A DNA stretch of 64,000 nucleotides from Bacillus sp. AZ43 (GTDB taxonomy: Bacteria; Actinomycetota; Actinomycetes; Mycobacteriales; Geodermatophilaceae). Under the pieces are notes generated by a model, which was not told where the DNA came from, searched no databases, and saw only the letters and a list, made by a program, of their open reading frames with translations. The stretch is taken from the NCBI GenBank assembly GCA_004570425.1, contig SPQJ01000004.1, forward strand, positions 1 through 64,000, read 5' to 3'. The position numbers were made by a program, and so were the translations under genes. Positions 33,259 to 40,608 of the stretch are shown here, one piece after another (the first letter of the stretch is position 1; every line of letters begins with the position of its first letter).

Positions 33259-34078
33259 GCCCGCGCGGCCGGCCGACGTCGTCCGGTCGGTGACCGTCGG
33301 CGGCCGCACCCTGCGCGTGTCGGTGCGCACCGGGACGGACGACTCCGTCCCGCCGCTGCTGCTGATGAACGGGATCGGCGCCAGCCTCGAGGTGCTCCAG
33401 CCGTTCGTCGACGCGCTGCACCCCCGGCGGACCGTGGTCCGCTTCGACGTGCCGGGCGTGGGCGGCTCCCCGCGCCCGGTCGTCCCCTACAACCTGACGA
33501 CCTTCAGCCCCGTGGTGGCGGGGCTGCTCTCGCGGCTCGGGTTCGACGACCCGGTCGACGTCCTCGGCCTGTCCTGGGGCGGCGGCCTGGCCCAGCACTT
33601 CGCCGTCCAGCACCGGCGCCGGGTCCGCCGGCTGGTCCTCGCCGCCACCGCCACCGGGTCTCTGATGGTGCCCGCCGACCCGCGCGTCCTGGCCCGGATG
33701 CTGACGCCGCGGCGGCACCGCGACCCCGAGTACGCGCGCCGCATCGCCGGGGACATCTACGGCGGCACGATGCGCACCCATCCCGAGCGGGCCGCGCAGG
33801 CGCTGCACTCGGCGAGCCGGCTCGGCCCGCGGCGCGGCTACTACTTCCAGCTGGCGGCCAGCACCGGCTGGAGCAGCCTGCCGTTCCTCAAGCTCATCCG
33901 GCAGCCGACGCTGCTGGTCATGGGCGACGACGACCCGATCATCCCCGCGGTGAACGCCCGGATCATGGCCCGCCTCCTGCCCGACGCGCGCCTGCACCTG
34001 TACCGCGGCGGGCACATCGCGCTGATCACGGAGGCCGCCGAGCTGGCCCCCGTCGTCGAGGACTTCCTCGACGGCTGA
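33242..34078 (+). CDS. phaZ: Intracellular PHA depolymerase-like alpha/beta hydrolase (PhaZ)
   Basis: This 278-residue alpha/beta hydrolase has nucleophile elbow GLSWGGGLAQ, an oxyanion segment MNGIGAS and the late GDDDPIIP (Asp) and GGHIALI (His). It resembles medium-chain-length PHA depolymerases of pseudomonads, which mobilise stored polymer. Linkage to phaC with a 17-nt overlap strongly supports this. No signal peptide is present, consistent with action on cytoplasmic granules. A generic esterase cannot be ruled out. Confidence 0.85.
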   Translation: MSSTRRPARPADVVRSVTVGGRTLRVSVRTGTDDSVPPLLLMNGIGASLEVLQPFVDALHPRRTVVRFDVPGVGGSPRPVVPYNLTTFSPVVAGLLSRLGFDDPVDVLGLSWGGGLAQHFAVQHRRRVRRLVLAATATGSLMVPADPRVLARMLTPRRHRDPEYARRIAGDIYGGTMRTHPERAAQALHSASRLGPRRGYYFQLAASTGWSSLPFLKLIRQPTLLVMGDDDPIIPAVNARIMARLLPDARLHLYRGGHIALITEAAELAPVVEDFLDG

Positions 34079-34126
34079 GGAGCGGCGCGCACGGATGCCT
34101 CGACGCCCGGAGGGCGCGGAGGCACC

Positions 34127-34669
34127 ATGCAGCCCGACGGACCAGGGGGCGGCATGGCACAGGACGCGGAACCGCCGCTGACGGTCGTGCGGCCGGGCGA
34201 GGGCCGGACCGAGGACCTCGGCGACGGCGTGGGCGTGGCCTTCAAGCTGTGGGGCGCCGACACGCACGGCTCGATCTCGGTGGTGGAGCACCCGTTCGAG
34301 GTCGGCGCGCTGGTGTCGGCGCACCTGCACACCCGGGAGGACGAGTACTCGATCGTCACCGAGGGCGAGATCGGCTTCCGGTCGGGCGACCGGGAGGTGG
34401 TGCTCGGCCCCGGCGGCTACATCACCAAGCCACGGGGTGAGCTGCACGCGATGTGGAACGCCGGCACGGCGCCCGCGCGCATGATCGAGATCATCAGCCC
34501 GGCCGGGTTCGAGCTCTTCTTCCGCGACGTCGCCGAACTGGCCGCCTCGGGGGTCGAGGACCCGGCGGAGTTCGTCGCGCTCGCCGCCACCTACGGGCTG
34601 CAGTTCGGGGAGCCGGACTGGATGCCGGACGTCGTCGACCGGTACGGGCTCACGCCGCCCGCCTGGTGA
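34127..34669 (+). CDS. Cupin-domain protein
   Basis: The 180-residue protein has a single cupin barrel. Motif 1 is SAHLHTREDEYSIVTEGEIGF, with two His and a Glu as likely metal ligands, and motif 2 is GGYITKPRGELHAMWN with the last His. No catalytic class can be assigned; such proteins include dioxygenases, isomerases and small-molecule binders. The C-terminal 55 residues are helical. ATG 34127 has GGAGG 6 nt upstream. It lies 48 nt after phaZ and could be cotranscribed. Confidence 0.85.
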   Translation: MQPDGPGGGMAQDAEPPLTVVRPGEGRTEDLGDGVGVAFKLWGADTHGSISVVEHPFEVGALVSAHLHTREDEYSIVTEGEIGFRSGDREVVLGPGGYITKPRGELHAMWNAGTAPARMIEIISPAGFELFFRDVAELAASGVEDPAEFVALAATYGLQFGEPDWMPDVVDRYGLTPPAW

Positions 34670-34765
34670 GTCCCGGGCGTCCAGGCGACGCACAGCCGCG
34701 GGGCACGGAACTGTCAGACCCCGGCGGCACCATCGCGACAGCATCCGCCGCCGCGAGGAGACGTC

Positions 34766-34879
34766 ATGACCCACCTGCCCGCCCGCCCCGAGCACCCGGT
34801 CCAGGGCACGGACCGCCCGCGCCTGCCCGCCCGCCTGCGCGGCCGCCGTCCGCTCCCGGTGCCGCCGTCGCGTCGCTGA
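34766..34879 (+). CDS. Possible 37-residue Pro/Arg-rich small protein
   Basis: A short frame starts at ATG 34766 with GAGGAG 5 nt upstream and ends at 34879. The peptide is rich in Pro and Arg with His at positions 3 and 10 and has no membrane segment. It stands alone between the cupin gene and the converging hypothetical gene. The good ribosome site is the only support, and GC-rich DNA often gives such frames by chance. Confidence 0.35.
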   Translation: MTHLPARPEHPVQGTDRPRLPARLRGRRPLPVPPSRR

Positions 34880-34892
34880 CCCCGGCCCGCGG

Positions 34893-35516
34893 TCAGCCCA
34901 CCCGCCGGACGACGTGCCCGCTGGCGCCGCCGAAGGCGTCGACGACGAAACCCCGCGCGCGCAGCACCTCGGCCAGGGCGGCGTTCATCGCCAGCTGCAC
35001 CAGCGCGTCGGCCTCGGCCCCGTGCAACTGGTCCACGCTCATCCGGTCGTGCTGGCGCCACGACACGACGACGCCGTCGAGCCCGGGCTCGGGGCTCAGG
35101 CACGCGCCACCGACCTCGCGGGCCGCACCGGACGAGTCGGCCACCGGCAGCCCGGCCTCCGCCAGCGCCGCGGTCACCTCGACGACCAGGGTCACGAGCG
35201 GGTCGTCGTCGGAGAACCCGGCGTCCCAGTCCTCCGGCAGCCGCTCGAGCTGCTCACCGAGGTGGGCCAGCCAGGCCCAGTCCTCCGGGGACGGCCGGCG
35301 GTACACGCCGCCGTCCGGACGCCGCGTGCCGTAGACCGGCCGGGCGCCGGCGGGCAGCTCCGCGCCGAGCATCCCCGCCGTCCAGGCCGCCTCCGCCCGG
35401 TCGGCGAACGGACCGGCGACGACCCGTCCGGGTCCGGCTCCCTCGTCGTCGACGAGCCACCAGCCCTGACGGACCGGACCCTCGAGAAGGACATCACCAC
35501 TGGGCACAGCATTCAC
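34893..35516 (-). CDS. Hypothetical protein
   Basis: The 207-residue protein is soluble and acidic, with a Trp-rich first half (QGWWLVDDE, WAWLAHLGEQL) and a compact C-terminal domain ending GFVVDAFGGASGHVVRRVG. No family is recognised. The GTG at 35516 is chosen because coding-like composition begins there; a longer frame to 35699 contains Arg/Pro-rich noise. A 9-bp perfect hairpin lies 21 nt upstream in the presumed leader. It reads as a real single gene of unknown role. Confidence 0.65.
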   Translation of the reverse strand: MNAVPSGDVLLEGPVRQGWWLVDDEGAGPGRVVAGPFADRAEAAWTAGMLGAELPAGARPVYGTRRPDGGVYRRPSPEDWAWLAHLGEQLERLPEDWDAGFSDDDPLVTLVVEVTAALAEAGLPVADSSGAAREVGGACLSPEPGLDGVVVSWRQHDRMSVDQLHGAEADALVQLAMNAALAEVLRARGFVVDAFGGASGHVVRRVG

Positions 35517-35798
35517 GAACGACCACTCCCTGGAACGGCCGTCGCTGGGGAAGAGGCGACGGCCACCGCGCCCATCCGTGTGCGCGGTGTGAGGAAGAAA
35601 ATATGTCGGGGGGCGTCGCTTTCGGGGGTGTCGCAGGCACGTGGTTCGCCGCGTTTTCGAATCGTTGCCCAGCGCACCCGTCGGGCCGGTGACCTGCACC
35701 TCCGGGTGCCCACATGTCGACAGGCGCGAGCGTGGAACACCGTGAACAGCACCCTCGCGGCGGCGGTGACGTCTCCCGGCGGCGTGTCGTCCGGCGCG
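35517..35798. other. Intergenic region of 282 nt with leader hairpin and AT-rich patch
   Basis: No gene is supported here. It holds the promoter and leader of the minus-strand hypothetical gene and the downstream end of the FAD reductase operon. An unusually AT-rich run (GAAGAAAATATG, 35593-35604) is a plausible promoter core for the minus-strand gene. Confidence 0.45.
35537..35564 (-). promoter_or_regulatory. Leader hairpin before the hypothetical gene
   Basis: GGCCGTCGC and GCGACGGCC pair perfectly over 9 bp around a 10-nt loop. In the minus-strand transcript the stem ends 21 nt before the GTG, so it could influence translation. No known riboswitch or T-box feature is seen. Confidence 0.4.
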
Positions 35799-36914
35799 TC
35801 AGGTCGTCGTCGGGAAGGACCTGTCGCCGAAGAGGACGCGACGGGCCGCCGCCCGGCCCAGCGGGGTGCGCAGCACGGGGAACGCCGCCTGCGCGAGGGC
35901 CGGCGTGCGCAGCTGGGCGAGCCCCCGGCGCATCAGCAGCCGGCCGCGGAAGCGGGCCCGCAGGGCGGCCCCGTCGTACCGGGCGAGCGCGCCGGGCCGG
36001 CCGCTCCGCAGCGCCTCGTCCAGGACGTCGGCAGCCATGTCCGACAGCCGGAGGCAGGGATCGAGCCCCCCGGCGGTGAGCGGCGAGACCGCCCCGGCCG
36101 CGTCGCCGACGAGCAGTCCCTCGGCGCAGCCGATCCGGCGCAGCAGGCCCCCGACGGGGATCGGCCCACCGCGCCGCTCCACCTCGGGCGGCCGCCCGCC
36201 CTCCGGCAGGCCGGGGGCCGACGCGCCGAACCGGGTCAGCGCCGCGCGGAGACCGCGCGGGAAGCGCTCGGCGTACCCGGCGACGCCGACGTGGGCGTGC
36301 CGGCCGTCGTTGACCACCCAGGCCAGGTAGCCCGGCGCCAGCGAGGGGTCGAGCACGCAGTGGAAGGTCGGTGGCTGGCCGCCCGCCGGGATCGCGAACA
36401 CCTCCTCGGCGCCGACCAGGAGATGGCGGTTGCGGTCCAGCCCGAGGTCGCGTGCGACCCGCGAGCGCGCCCCGTCGGCGCCGACGACGAACCGCGCCCG
36501 CACGGTCACCGGCCCCTCGGGGCCGGTCAGGATGCAGCCGCCGTCCCGCCGTCCCTCGTAGCGCGTGCCCAGCGCCAGGCGCACGCCGGCGGCGACGGCG
36601 GCCCGGGCGGCGGCCTCGTAGAGCGGGCCCATGTCGCCCACCCGGTACTCGTCCCGCTCGCTGACGAGCTCGACCGGGCGGCGCAGCCGCGGCGGGTAGA
36701 GGACCACGCGCCGGATCGCCGGGCCGAGGTGCTCGGGCGGCAGCGGGAAGTCGTCGAGCGTCTTGCGGACGAAGATCCCCGTCGTGCGGATCGCCCCGTC
36801 GAGGCGGGGTCGCCGCTCGGCGAGGAGGACGTCGCGGCCGCGCTCGGCCAGCCGCGTGGCGGTGTGCAACCCCGCCAGCCCTGCCCCGACGACCAGGACG
36901 TCGGCCGTGGTCAC
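35799..36914 (-). CDS. FAD-dependent oxidoreductase, geranylgeranyl-reductase-like
   Basis: The 371-residue flavoprotein begins with the Rossmann motif VVGAGLAGLHTATRLAERGRDVLLAE. A middle VVGADGARSRVARDLGL and the FAD pyrophosphate motif GDAAGAVSPLTAGGLDPCL follow, as in the GGR/p-hydroxybenzoate hydroxylase superfamily. Members reduce isoprenoid chains or hydroxylate aromatics; the precise substrate is unknown. GTG 36914 overlaps the permease stop by 4 nt, placing this enzyme at the end of a five-gene operon with an ABC exporter. No signal peptide is visible. Confidence 0.85.
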   Translation of the reverse strand: MTTADVLVVGAGLAGLHTATRLAERGRDVLLAERRPRLDGAIRTTGIFVRKTLDDFPLPPEHLGPAIRRVVLYPPRLRRPVELVSERDEYRVGDMGPLYEAAARAAVAAGVRLALGTRYEGRRDGGCILTGPEGPVTVRARFVVGADGARSRVARDLGLDRNRHLLVGAEEVFAIPAGGQPPTFHCVLDPSLAPGYLAWVVNDGRHAHVGVAGYAERFPRGLRAALTRFGASAPGLPEGGRPPEVERRGGPIPVGGLLRRIGCAEGLLVGDAAGAVSPLTAGGLDPCLRLSDMAADVLDEALRSGRPGALARYDGAALRARFRGRLLMRRGLAQLRTPALAQAAFPVLRTPLGRAAARRVLFGDRSFPTTT

Positions 36915-37687
36915 CGGTTCGCGTCGTCCCGGCTCAGGCGCAGCCAGCCGAGCAGCAGCGCGCCGCCGGCCCAGCCGAGCAGCACCGCGACCGACGACGC
37001 CCGGGTCATCCCGGGCACGCCCTCGAGCAGGAGGAACGCCGCACCCGACCCGGGCAGGAGCCGGGCGAACTCCGTCAGCCACTCGTAGCCGAACTGGGGC
37101 AGCAGCAACGGCAGCACCAGCATGAGCAGGACGACGGTGACCAGCCCGCCGGCGGTGTTGCGCAGCAGGAAGCCCAGCCCGGCGGCCAGCGCGGTGCCCG
37201 ACGCGACGACGAGGGCCGCGGTGGCGAGCGGGTCGGCCGCCTCGGCCACGGGCAGGACGAGACCCGGGCGGCCGGCGAGGTAGGCGGTGAACGCCGAGCC
37301 GGCGCCCAGCGCGGCGCCGGCCAGCGTGGCCACGGCCACGGCCACGGCCGTCCGCGCCAGGAAGAGCACCCCGCGCCGCGGCGTCCACTGCAGGGTCGGG
37401 ACGATGCCGCCGGTGGCGTAGTCGGACGTGACCGCGAGCAGCACGAGGGCCAGCAGGGCGAACTGCGCCGGCATGGTCGCGACGGGGACGATCTGCCAGG
37501 CCGCGTCGCCGTCGGCCGGGTCGGGGCCACTGCCCGCCTCCAGGCCGGCGATGGTGCCGATGCCGAGCATCGCCACGGCGGCCGCCGCGAGGAACCACCA
37601 GCTGGTGCGGACCGTCCACAGCCGGCTCCACTCGGCGGCGCAGGTGCGGGCGAACACCCGCGCGGCCGGGATCGTCGCCGCGGTCAC
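36911..37687 (-). CDS. ABC-2-type transporter permease
   Basis: The 258-residue membrane protein has six hydrophobic segments: SWWFLAAAAVAMLGIGTIAG, FALLALVLLAVTSDYATGG, then further helices ending LLGWAGGALLLGWLRL. The layout (a long first loop, then LRNTAGGLVTVVLLMLVLPLLLP) fits ABC-2 exporters. It pairs with the ATPase encoded immediately upstream (4-nt overlap). The substrate is unknown. Confidence 0.88.
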   Translation of the reverse strand: MTAATIPAARVFARTCAAEWSRLWTVRTSWWFLAAAAVAMLGIGTIAGLEAGSGPDPADGDAAWQIVPVATMPAQFALLALVLLAVTSDYATGGIVPTLQWTPRRGVLFLARTAVAVAVATLAGAALGAGSAFTAYLAGRPGLVLPVAEAADPLATAALVVASGTALAAGLGFLLRNTAGGLVTVVLLMLVLPLLLPQFGYEWLTEFARLLPGSGAAFLLLEGVPGMTRASSVAVLLGWAGGALLLGWLRLSRDDANR

Positions 37688-38619
37688 CGCGCCCCCTCCG
37701 TCGTCCCCACGGTGGAGGCCGTGCCGGCGAACTCGACGCTGCTGCCGGTCAGCTCGAGGTAGGCCTGCTCCAGGGACTGGTGGACCTCGGACAGGTGGTG
37801 CAGCGGGATCGAGACGCCGTTGGCCAGCTCCCCCACCTGCTCGGCGGTCGAGTCCTCGACCAGCAGCTCCGGCCCGCCCAGGTGCTCGACCGCGAGCCCG
37901 CGCTCGCGCAGCTCCCGCGCGAGAACCTCGGCCCGCGGGGTGCGGACCCGGACCCGGGGGTTCCCCAGGCCGCGCAGGATCTCGTCGGTCGTCGCGTCGG
38001 CGATCAGCCGGCCACGGCCGATGACGACCAGGCGGTCGGCGGTCTGCTGCATCTCGCTGAGCAGGTGGCTCGACACCAGGACGGTCCGGCCCTCGTCGGC
38101 CAGCCTGCGCAGCAGTGCGCGGATCCAGCGGACGCCGTCGAGGTCGAGGCCGTTGACCGGCTCGTCGAACAGCAGCACGCCGGGGTCGCCGAGGAGGGCG
38201 GCCGCGATGCCCAGCCGCTGGCGCATGCCGAGGGAGTAGCCCGTGACGCGGCGGCGGGCGGCGCCGCCGAGCCCCGCCAGCTCGATGACCTCCTCCACCC
38301 GCCGGAGGGGGATGCCGTTGGTGCGCGCGGCCACGCGCAGGTGACCCCGCCCGGTGCGACCGGGGTGCATCGAGCCCGGATCGAGCAGCGCGCCGACCTC
38401 CCGCAGGGGCTCGGTCAGCGCGGCGAACGGGCGCCCGTTCACGAGAGCCTGGCCGGAGGTGGGCCGGTCGAGCCCGAGGACCATCCGCATCGTCGTCGAC
38501 TTGCCCGCGCCGTTGGGCCCGAGGAAGCCGGTGACGGCGCCGGGCTCGACGGCGAAGCTGAGATCGTCGACGGCGAGGACGCCGCCGTAGCGCTTGGTCA
38601 GGCCGCGGACCTCGATCAC
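37684..38619 (-). CDS. ABC transporter ATP-binding protein
   Basis: The 311-residue ATPase has Walker A GPNGAGKSTT near residue 38, signature YSLGMRQRLGIAAAL, Walker B VLLFDEPVNGLDLDG and the H-loop SSHLLSE. It belongs to the drug-export/ABC-2 (DrrA/CcmA-like) class, and its C-terminal extension of about 90 residues is typical of that class. GTG 38619 is taken as the start because the domain begins at once (VIEVRGLTKRYGG) and it overlaps the XRE stop by 4 nt. Confidence 0.94.
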   Translation of the reverse strand: MIEVRGLTKRYGGVLAVDDLSFAVEPGAVTGFLGPNGAGKSTTMRMVLGLDRPTSGQALVNGRPFAALTEPLREVGALLDPGSMHPGRTGRGHLRVAARTNGIPLRRVEEVIELAGLGGAARRRVTGYSLGMRQRLGIAAALLGDPGVLLFDEPVNGLDLDGVRWIRALLRRLADEGRTVLVSSHLLSEMQQTADRLVVIGRGRLIADATTDEILRGLGNPRVRVRTPRAEVLARELRERGLAVEHLGGPELLVEDSTAEQVGELANGVSIPLHHLSEVHQSLEQAYLELTGSSVEFAGTASTVGTTEGAR

Positions 38620-38861
38620 CGGGACGCCTCGTGCGGGGCCGGCGCCACCGCGTGGTCGTCGTCGACCCACTCGAGCAGGTCGCCGGGCTGGCACTCGAGC
38701 ACCCGGCACATGGCCTCGAGGGTGCTGAAGCGGACCGCCTTGGCCCGGCCGTTCTTGAGGACGGCGACGTTGGCCGGCGTGAGACCGACCTTCTCGGCGA
38801 ACTCGCCGACGCTCATCTTGCGGCGGGCCAGCTCGACGTCGATGCGGACGACGATCGGCAT
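38616..38861 (-). CDS. XRE-family helix-turn-helix regulator (YozG-like)
   Basis: The 81-residue protein is a minimal Cro/CI helix-turn-helix: MPIVVRIDVELARRKMSVGE leads into EFAEKVGLTPANVAVLKNGRAKAVRFSTLEAMCRVLECQPGDLLEW (spans about 1-65). This is the YozG-like partner that is regularly encoded next to DUF2975 membrane proteins. It overlaps DUF2975 by 1 nt (TGATG) and the ABC ATPase gene by 4 nt. It likely regulates the whole operon through the dyad upstream of DUF2975; this is inferred. Confidence 0.92.
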   Translation of the reverse strand: MPIVVRIDVELARRKMSVGEFAEKVGLTPANVAVLKNGRAKAVRFSTLEAMCRVLECQPGDLLEWVDDDHAVAPAPHEASR

Positions 38862-39355
38862 CAGATGACCGCTTCCATGTCGGCCCGCAGGGTCGCCGCC
38901 TGACGCAGCAGGGCGCGCATGACGACCATCAGCAGGCCGAGGACCGCGCCCACGAGCAGCAGGAGCAGGAGCAGCGCGGGGAGCGCCGGGTCGTCGCTGA
39001 CCTCGTCGACGATGAAGTAGTACGAGCAGACGAAGGCGCCGAGCAGCATGAACCATCCGACGACGCCGGCGCGCACGATCGCGTTGACCCAGGGCAGCGC
39101 GCTCGCGGTGAAGATGCGGTCGTCGGTGACCATCGTCAGCAACCGCCAGGTGCTCACGATCACGACCTGGACGCAGGCCAGGCACAGCACCGAGACGGCG
39201 AGCATCACCCCGCGCACGACCTGCCGTTCCAGCGTGGGGTGGGCCAGGTCCGGCAGGAGCGCCGGCACCCCCCAGACCTGGGCGGCCAGCAGCGCGGCGA
39301 AGACGATGACGAGCAGGACCCGGAGCGGGAGCACCACGCGGCGCAAGTGCGTCAT
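38861..39355 (-). CDS. DUF2975 membrane protein
   Basis: The 164-residue protein has four membrane helices: about residues 8-30, 48-70, 92-115 and 122-145. The sequence TDDRIFTASALPWVNAIVRAG between helices 2 and 3 is typical of DUF2975. Together with the XRE gene it forms a common two-gene unit whose function is not established. It is the first gene of the operon; its promoter region holds a near-perfect dyad. No ribosome site stands out before ATG 39355. Confidence 0.9.
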   Translation of the reverse strand: MTHLRRVVLPLRVLLVIVFAALLAAQVWGVPALLPDLAHPTLERQVVRGVMLAVSVLCLACVQVVIVSTWRLLTMVTDDRIFTASALPWVNAIVRAGVVGWFMLLGAFVCSYYFIVDEVSDDPALPALLLLLLLVGAVLGLLMVVMRALLRQAATLRADMEAVI

Positions 39356-39378
39356 GCGATCGACTTTCGCGTGCTACC

Positions 39379-39397
39379 TATCGAATGTCAATCGATA
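39379..39397. promoter_or_regulatory. Near-perfect dyad and -35-like TTGACA upstream of DUF2975/XRE operon
   Basis: TATCGAATGTCAATCGATA is a 19-bp dyad with 9-bp arms and one mismatch. On the minus strand it contains TTGACA, a consensus -35 hexamer, so a bound XRE protein would block the promoter. It lies 24-42 nt before ATG 39355. Confidence 0.55.
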
Positions 39398-39438
39398 CAC
39401 GCCGAGAGTCGGCGCATCTCACCCGTTGGGGCCGCCGG

Positions 39439-39666
39439 TCACCAAGGGCACCCGCGGATCCTCCGTGGGGTCGGCGTACGGCGGGGGTACCCGCGATCGA
39501 CGGGGGAGGGCAGGAGCTCGTAGTGCCAGGGCTCGTTGCGGTAGACCTGGCAGAGCCCGTACCCGGCGCCGTGCTCGGAGAGCCAGCCCGTGGCACCGGA
39601 GTCCCCGATGTCGACGGCGTCCCCCCACACGCCGGTGGCGGTCTCCGCGTGACCGGGGCGCTGCCC
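39439..39666 (-). pseudogene. 5'-truncated M15/VanY-type D-Ala-D-Ala carboxypeptidase remnant
   Basis: The frame encodes only the last 75 residues or so of an M15 peptidase. GHAETATG then DAVDIGDSGATGWLSEHGAGYGLCQVYRNEPWHYEL contains the metal-binding and catalytic EPWHYE block. Upstream in frame the sequence becomes an Arg/Pro-rich run inside the YjbR gene with no start codon, and the zinc-binding N-terminal part is missing. No ribosome site precedes the only in-frame GTG at 39630. It is a decayed fragment rather than a functional enzyme. Confidence 0.7.
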
Positions 39667-39683
39667 GCCGCACGCCCGGCTGA

Positions 39684-40076
39684 TCAGCCGGGGCCGGTGG
39701 GGTGGACGAGGTCGTAGGCGGCGGCCACCTTCTTCGGGACGACCATGCGCCAGGCGTCGACGACGAGCTCACGGGCCTCGGCCGGGTCCAGCGCGGCCAG
39801 GCGGGCGTGCACCCAGTTGAAGCGCAGGTCGCGCGCCGCCGGCAGCGCGAACGTCTCCGGCGCGCTCCGGACGAGCGCGGCCCGCTCCTCCTTGGGGAAC
39901 GCGAACCCCATCACGCTCTCGTCCAGGGAGAACGCCACGTAGACGATCTGCCCGACGCGGAACTTCAGCCGCCCGCGGACGTACACGGGGTACGAGCGCT
40001 CCAGCTCAGCGCCCAACGGCCGTACGTCCTCGATCACCGCCATGCCGGTTCGACCGAGCGTGCGGGCCGGAGTCAT
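39684..40076 (-). CDS. MmcQ/YjbR-family DNA-binding-like protein
   Basis: The 130-residue protein fits the small MmcQ/YjbR fold: KFRVGQIVYVAFSLDE, GFAFPKEERAALV, LRFNWVHARLAALDPAEARELVVDAWRMVVPKKVA. The fold resembles DNA-binding CyaY-like proteins; function is unproven. ATG 40076 or ATG 40043 could be the start; neither has a good ribosome site. The gene begins 9 nt from the left element boundary. Before integration it would have followed tRNA-Lys on the same strand by about 10 nt, so its native promoter was probably separated from it. Confidence 0.82.
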   Translation of the reverse strand: MTPARTLGRTGMAVIEDVRPLGAELERSYPVYVRGRLKFRVGQIVYVAFSLDESVMGFAFPKEERAALVRSAPETFALPAARDLRFNWVHARLAALDPAEARELVVDAWRMVVPKKVAAAYDLVHPTGPG

Positions 40077-40084
40077 CGGTCGCC

Positions 40085-40127
40085 GTGGGCCCCGTGGGGA
40101 TCGAACCCACAACCCGCGGATTAAAAG
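40085..40127. repeat. Left attachment site (attL), tRNA-Lys 3' fragment
   Basis: This is identical over 43 bp to 53186-53228. It contains the T-arm, variable loop and anticodon-loop side of tRNA-Lys on the minus strand but lacks the 5' half, so it is not a functional tRNA. Confidence 0.92.
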
Positions 40128-40232
40128 GGCGCGGGTGCGCCGTCCGCCCACATTCCCTCACGTCCGTATCCCCAGGTCAGAGCGATGCGCGGTCGTCGGC
40201 GTACCCGCACGAACGGCCACGGACGCCCATCG

Positions 40233-40253
40233 CTGGCCACCACGCTGGCACCA
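40233..40253. repeat. Integrase arm-site candidate, left copy
   Basis: A 21-bp sequence beginning CTGGCCACCACG is repeated exactly and in the same orientation at 53114-53134. It lies 105 bp inside attL. Internally it is two imperfect copies of CTGGC(C)ACCA. Confidence 0.6.
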
Positions 40254-40336
40254 TCCGGTCGAGAGGACCTCGCCGCGAATGCGGCGGCAGCGGTCGAGGC
40301 GATGCGGGCGGCGGGCAGCGGTGGAACGGTGACCCG

Positions 40337-40525
40337 ATGACGCGCTACACCGTGCGACCGGCTCGACCCGCCGGGTCCGTGTTCTGGAACGTCGCCCTCG
40401 TCGTCGCCATCATCGCCGGCATCGGCGCCGTCGCCTTCCCGCTCGCGGTCGCCGTCGTCACCCTCGCCCTTGTCGTCGTGCTCGCCGTGGCCCTGGTCCG
40501 CGCGGGGTCGAGCGGTCGCCGGTGA
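40337..40525 (+). CDS. Small two-helix membrane protein
   Basis: The 62-residue protein has a short basic head and two close hydrophobic stretches (FWNVALVVAIIAGIGAVAF and LAVAVVTLALVVVLAVALV), ending RAGSSGRR. No family is recognised. It is the first gene inside the left end of the element. The ribosome site before ATG 40337 is weak (GGAACGGTG). Likely a real small membrane protein of unknown role. Confidence 0.5.
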   Translation: MTRYTVRPARPAGSVFWNVALVVAIIAGIGAVAFPLAVAVVTLALVVVLAVALVRAGSSGRR

Positions 40526-40608
40526 CCCGAGGCTTCCATCACGCGATCCAGGCCTCTCATCGGGCGGTCTTCGCAGGCTGAGGCCGAGCCCATCCGGACA
40601 ATGTCCCT

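Noticed and set aside
40085-40127. Possible second tRNA-Lys gene
   Set aside because: Only the 3' part is present; the D arm and 5' acceptor strand are missing, so it is an attachment-site copy.
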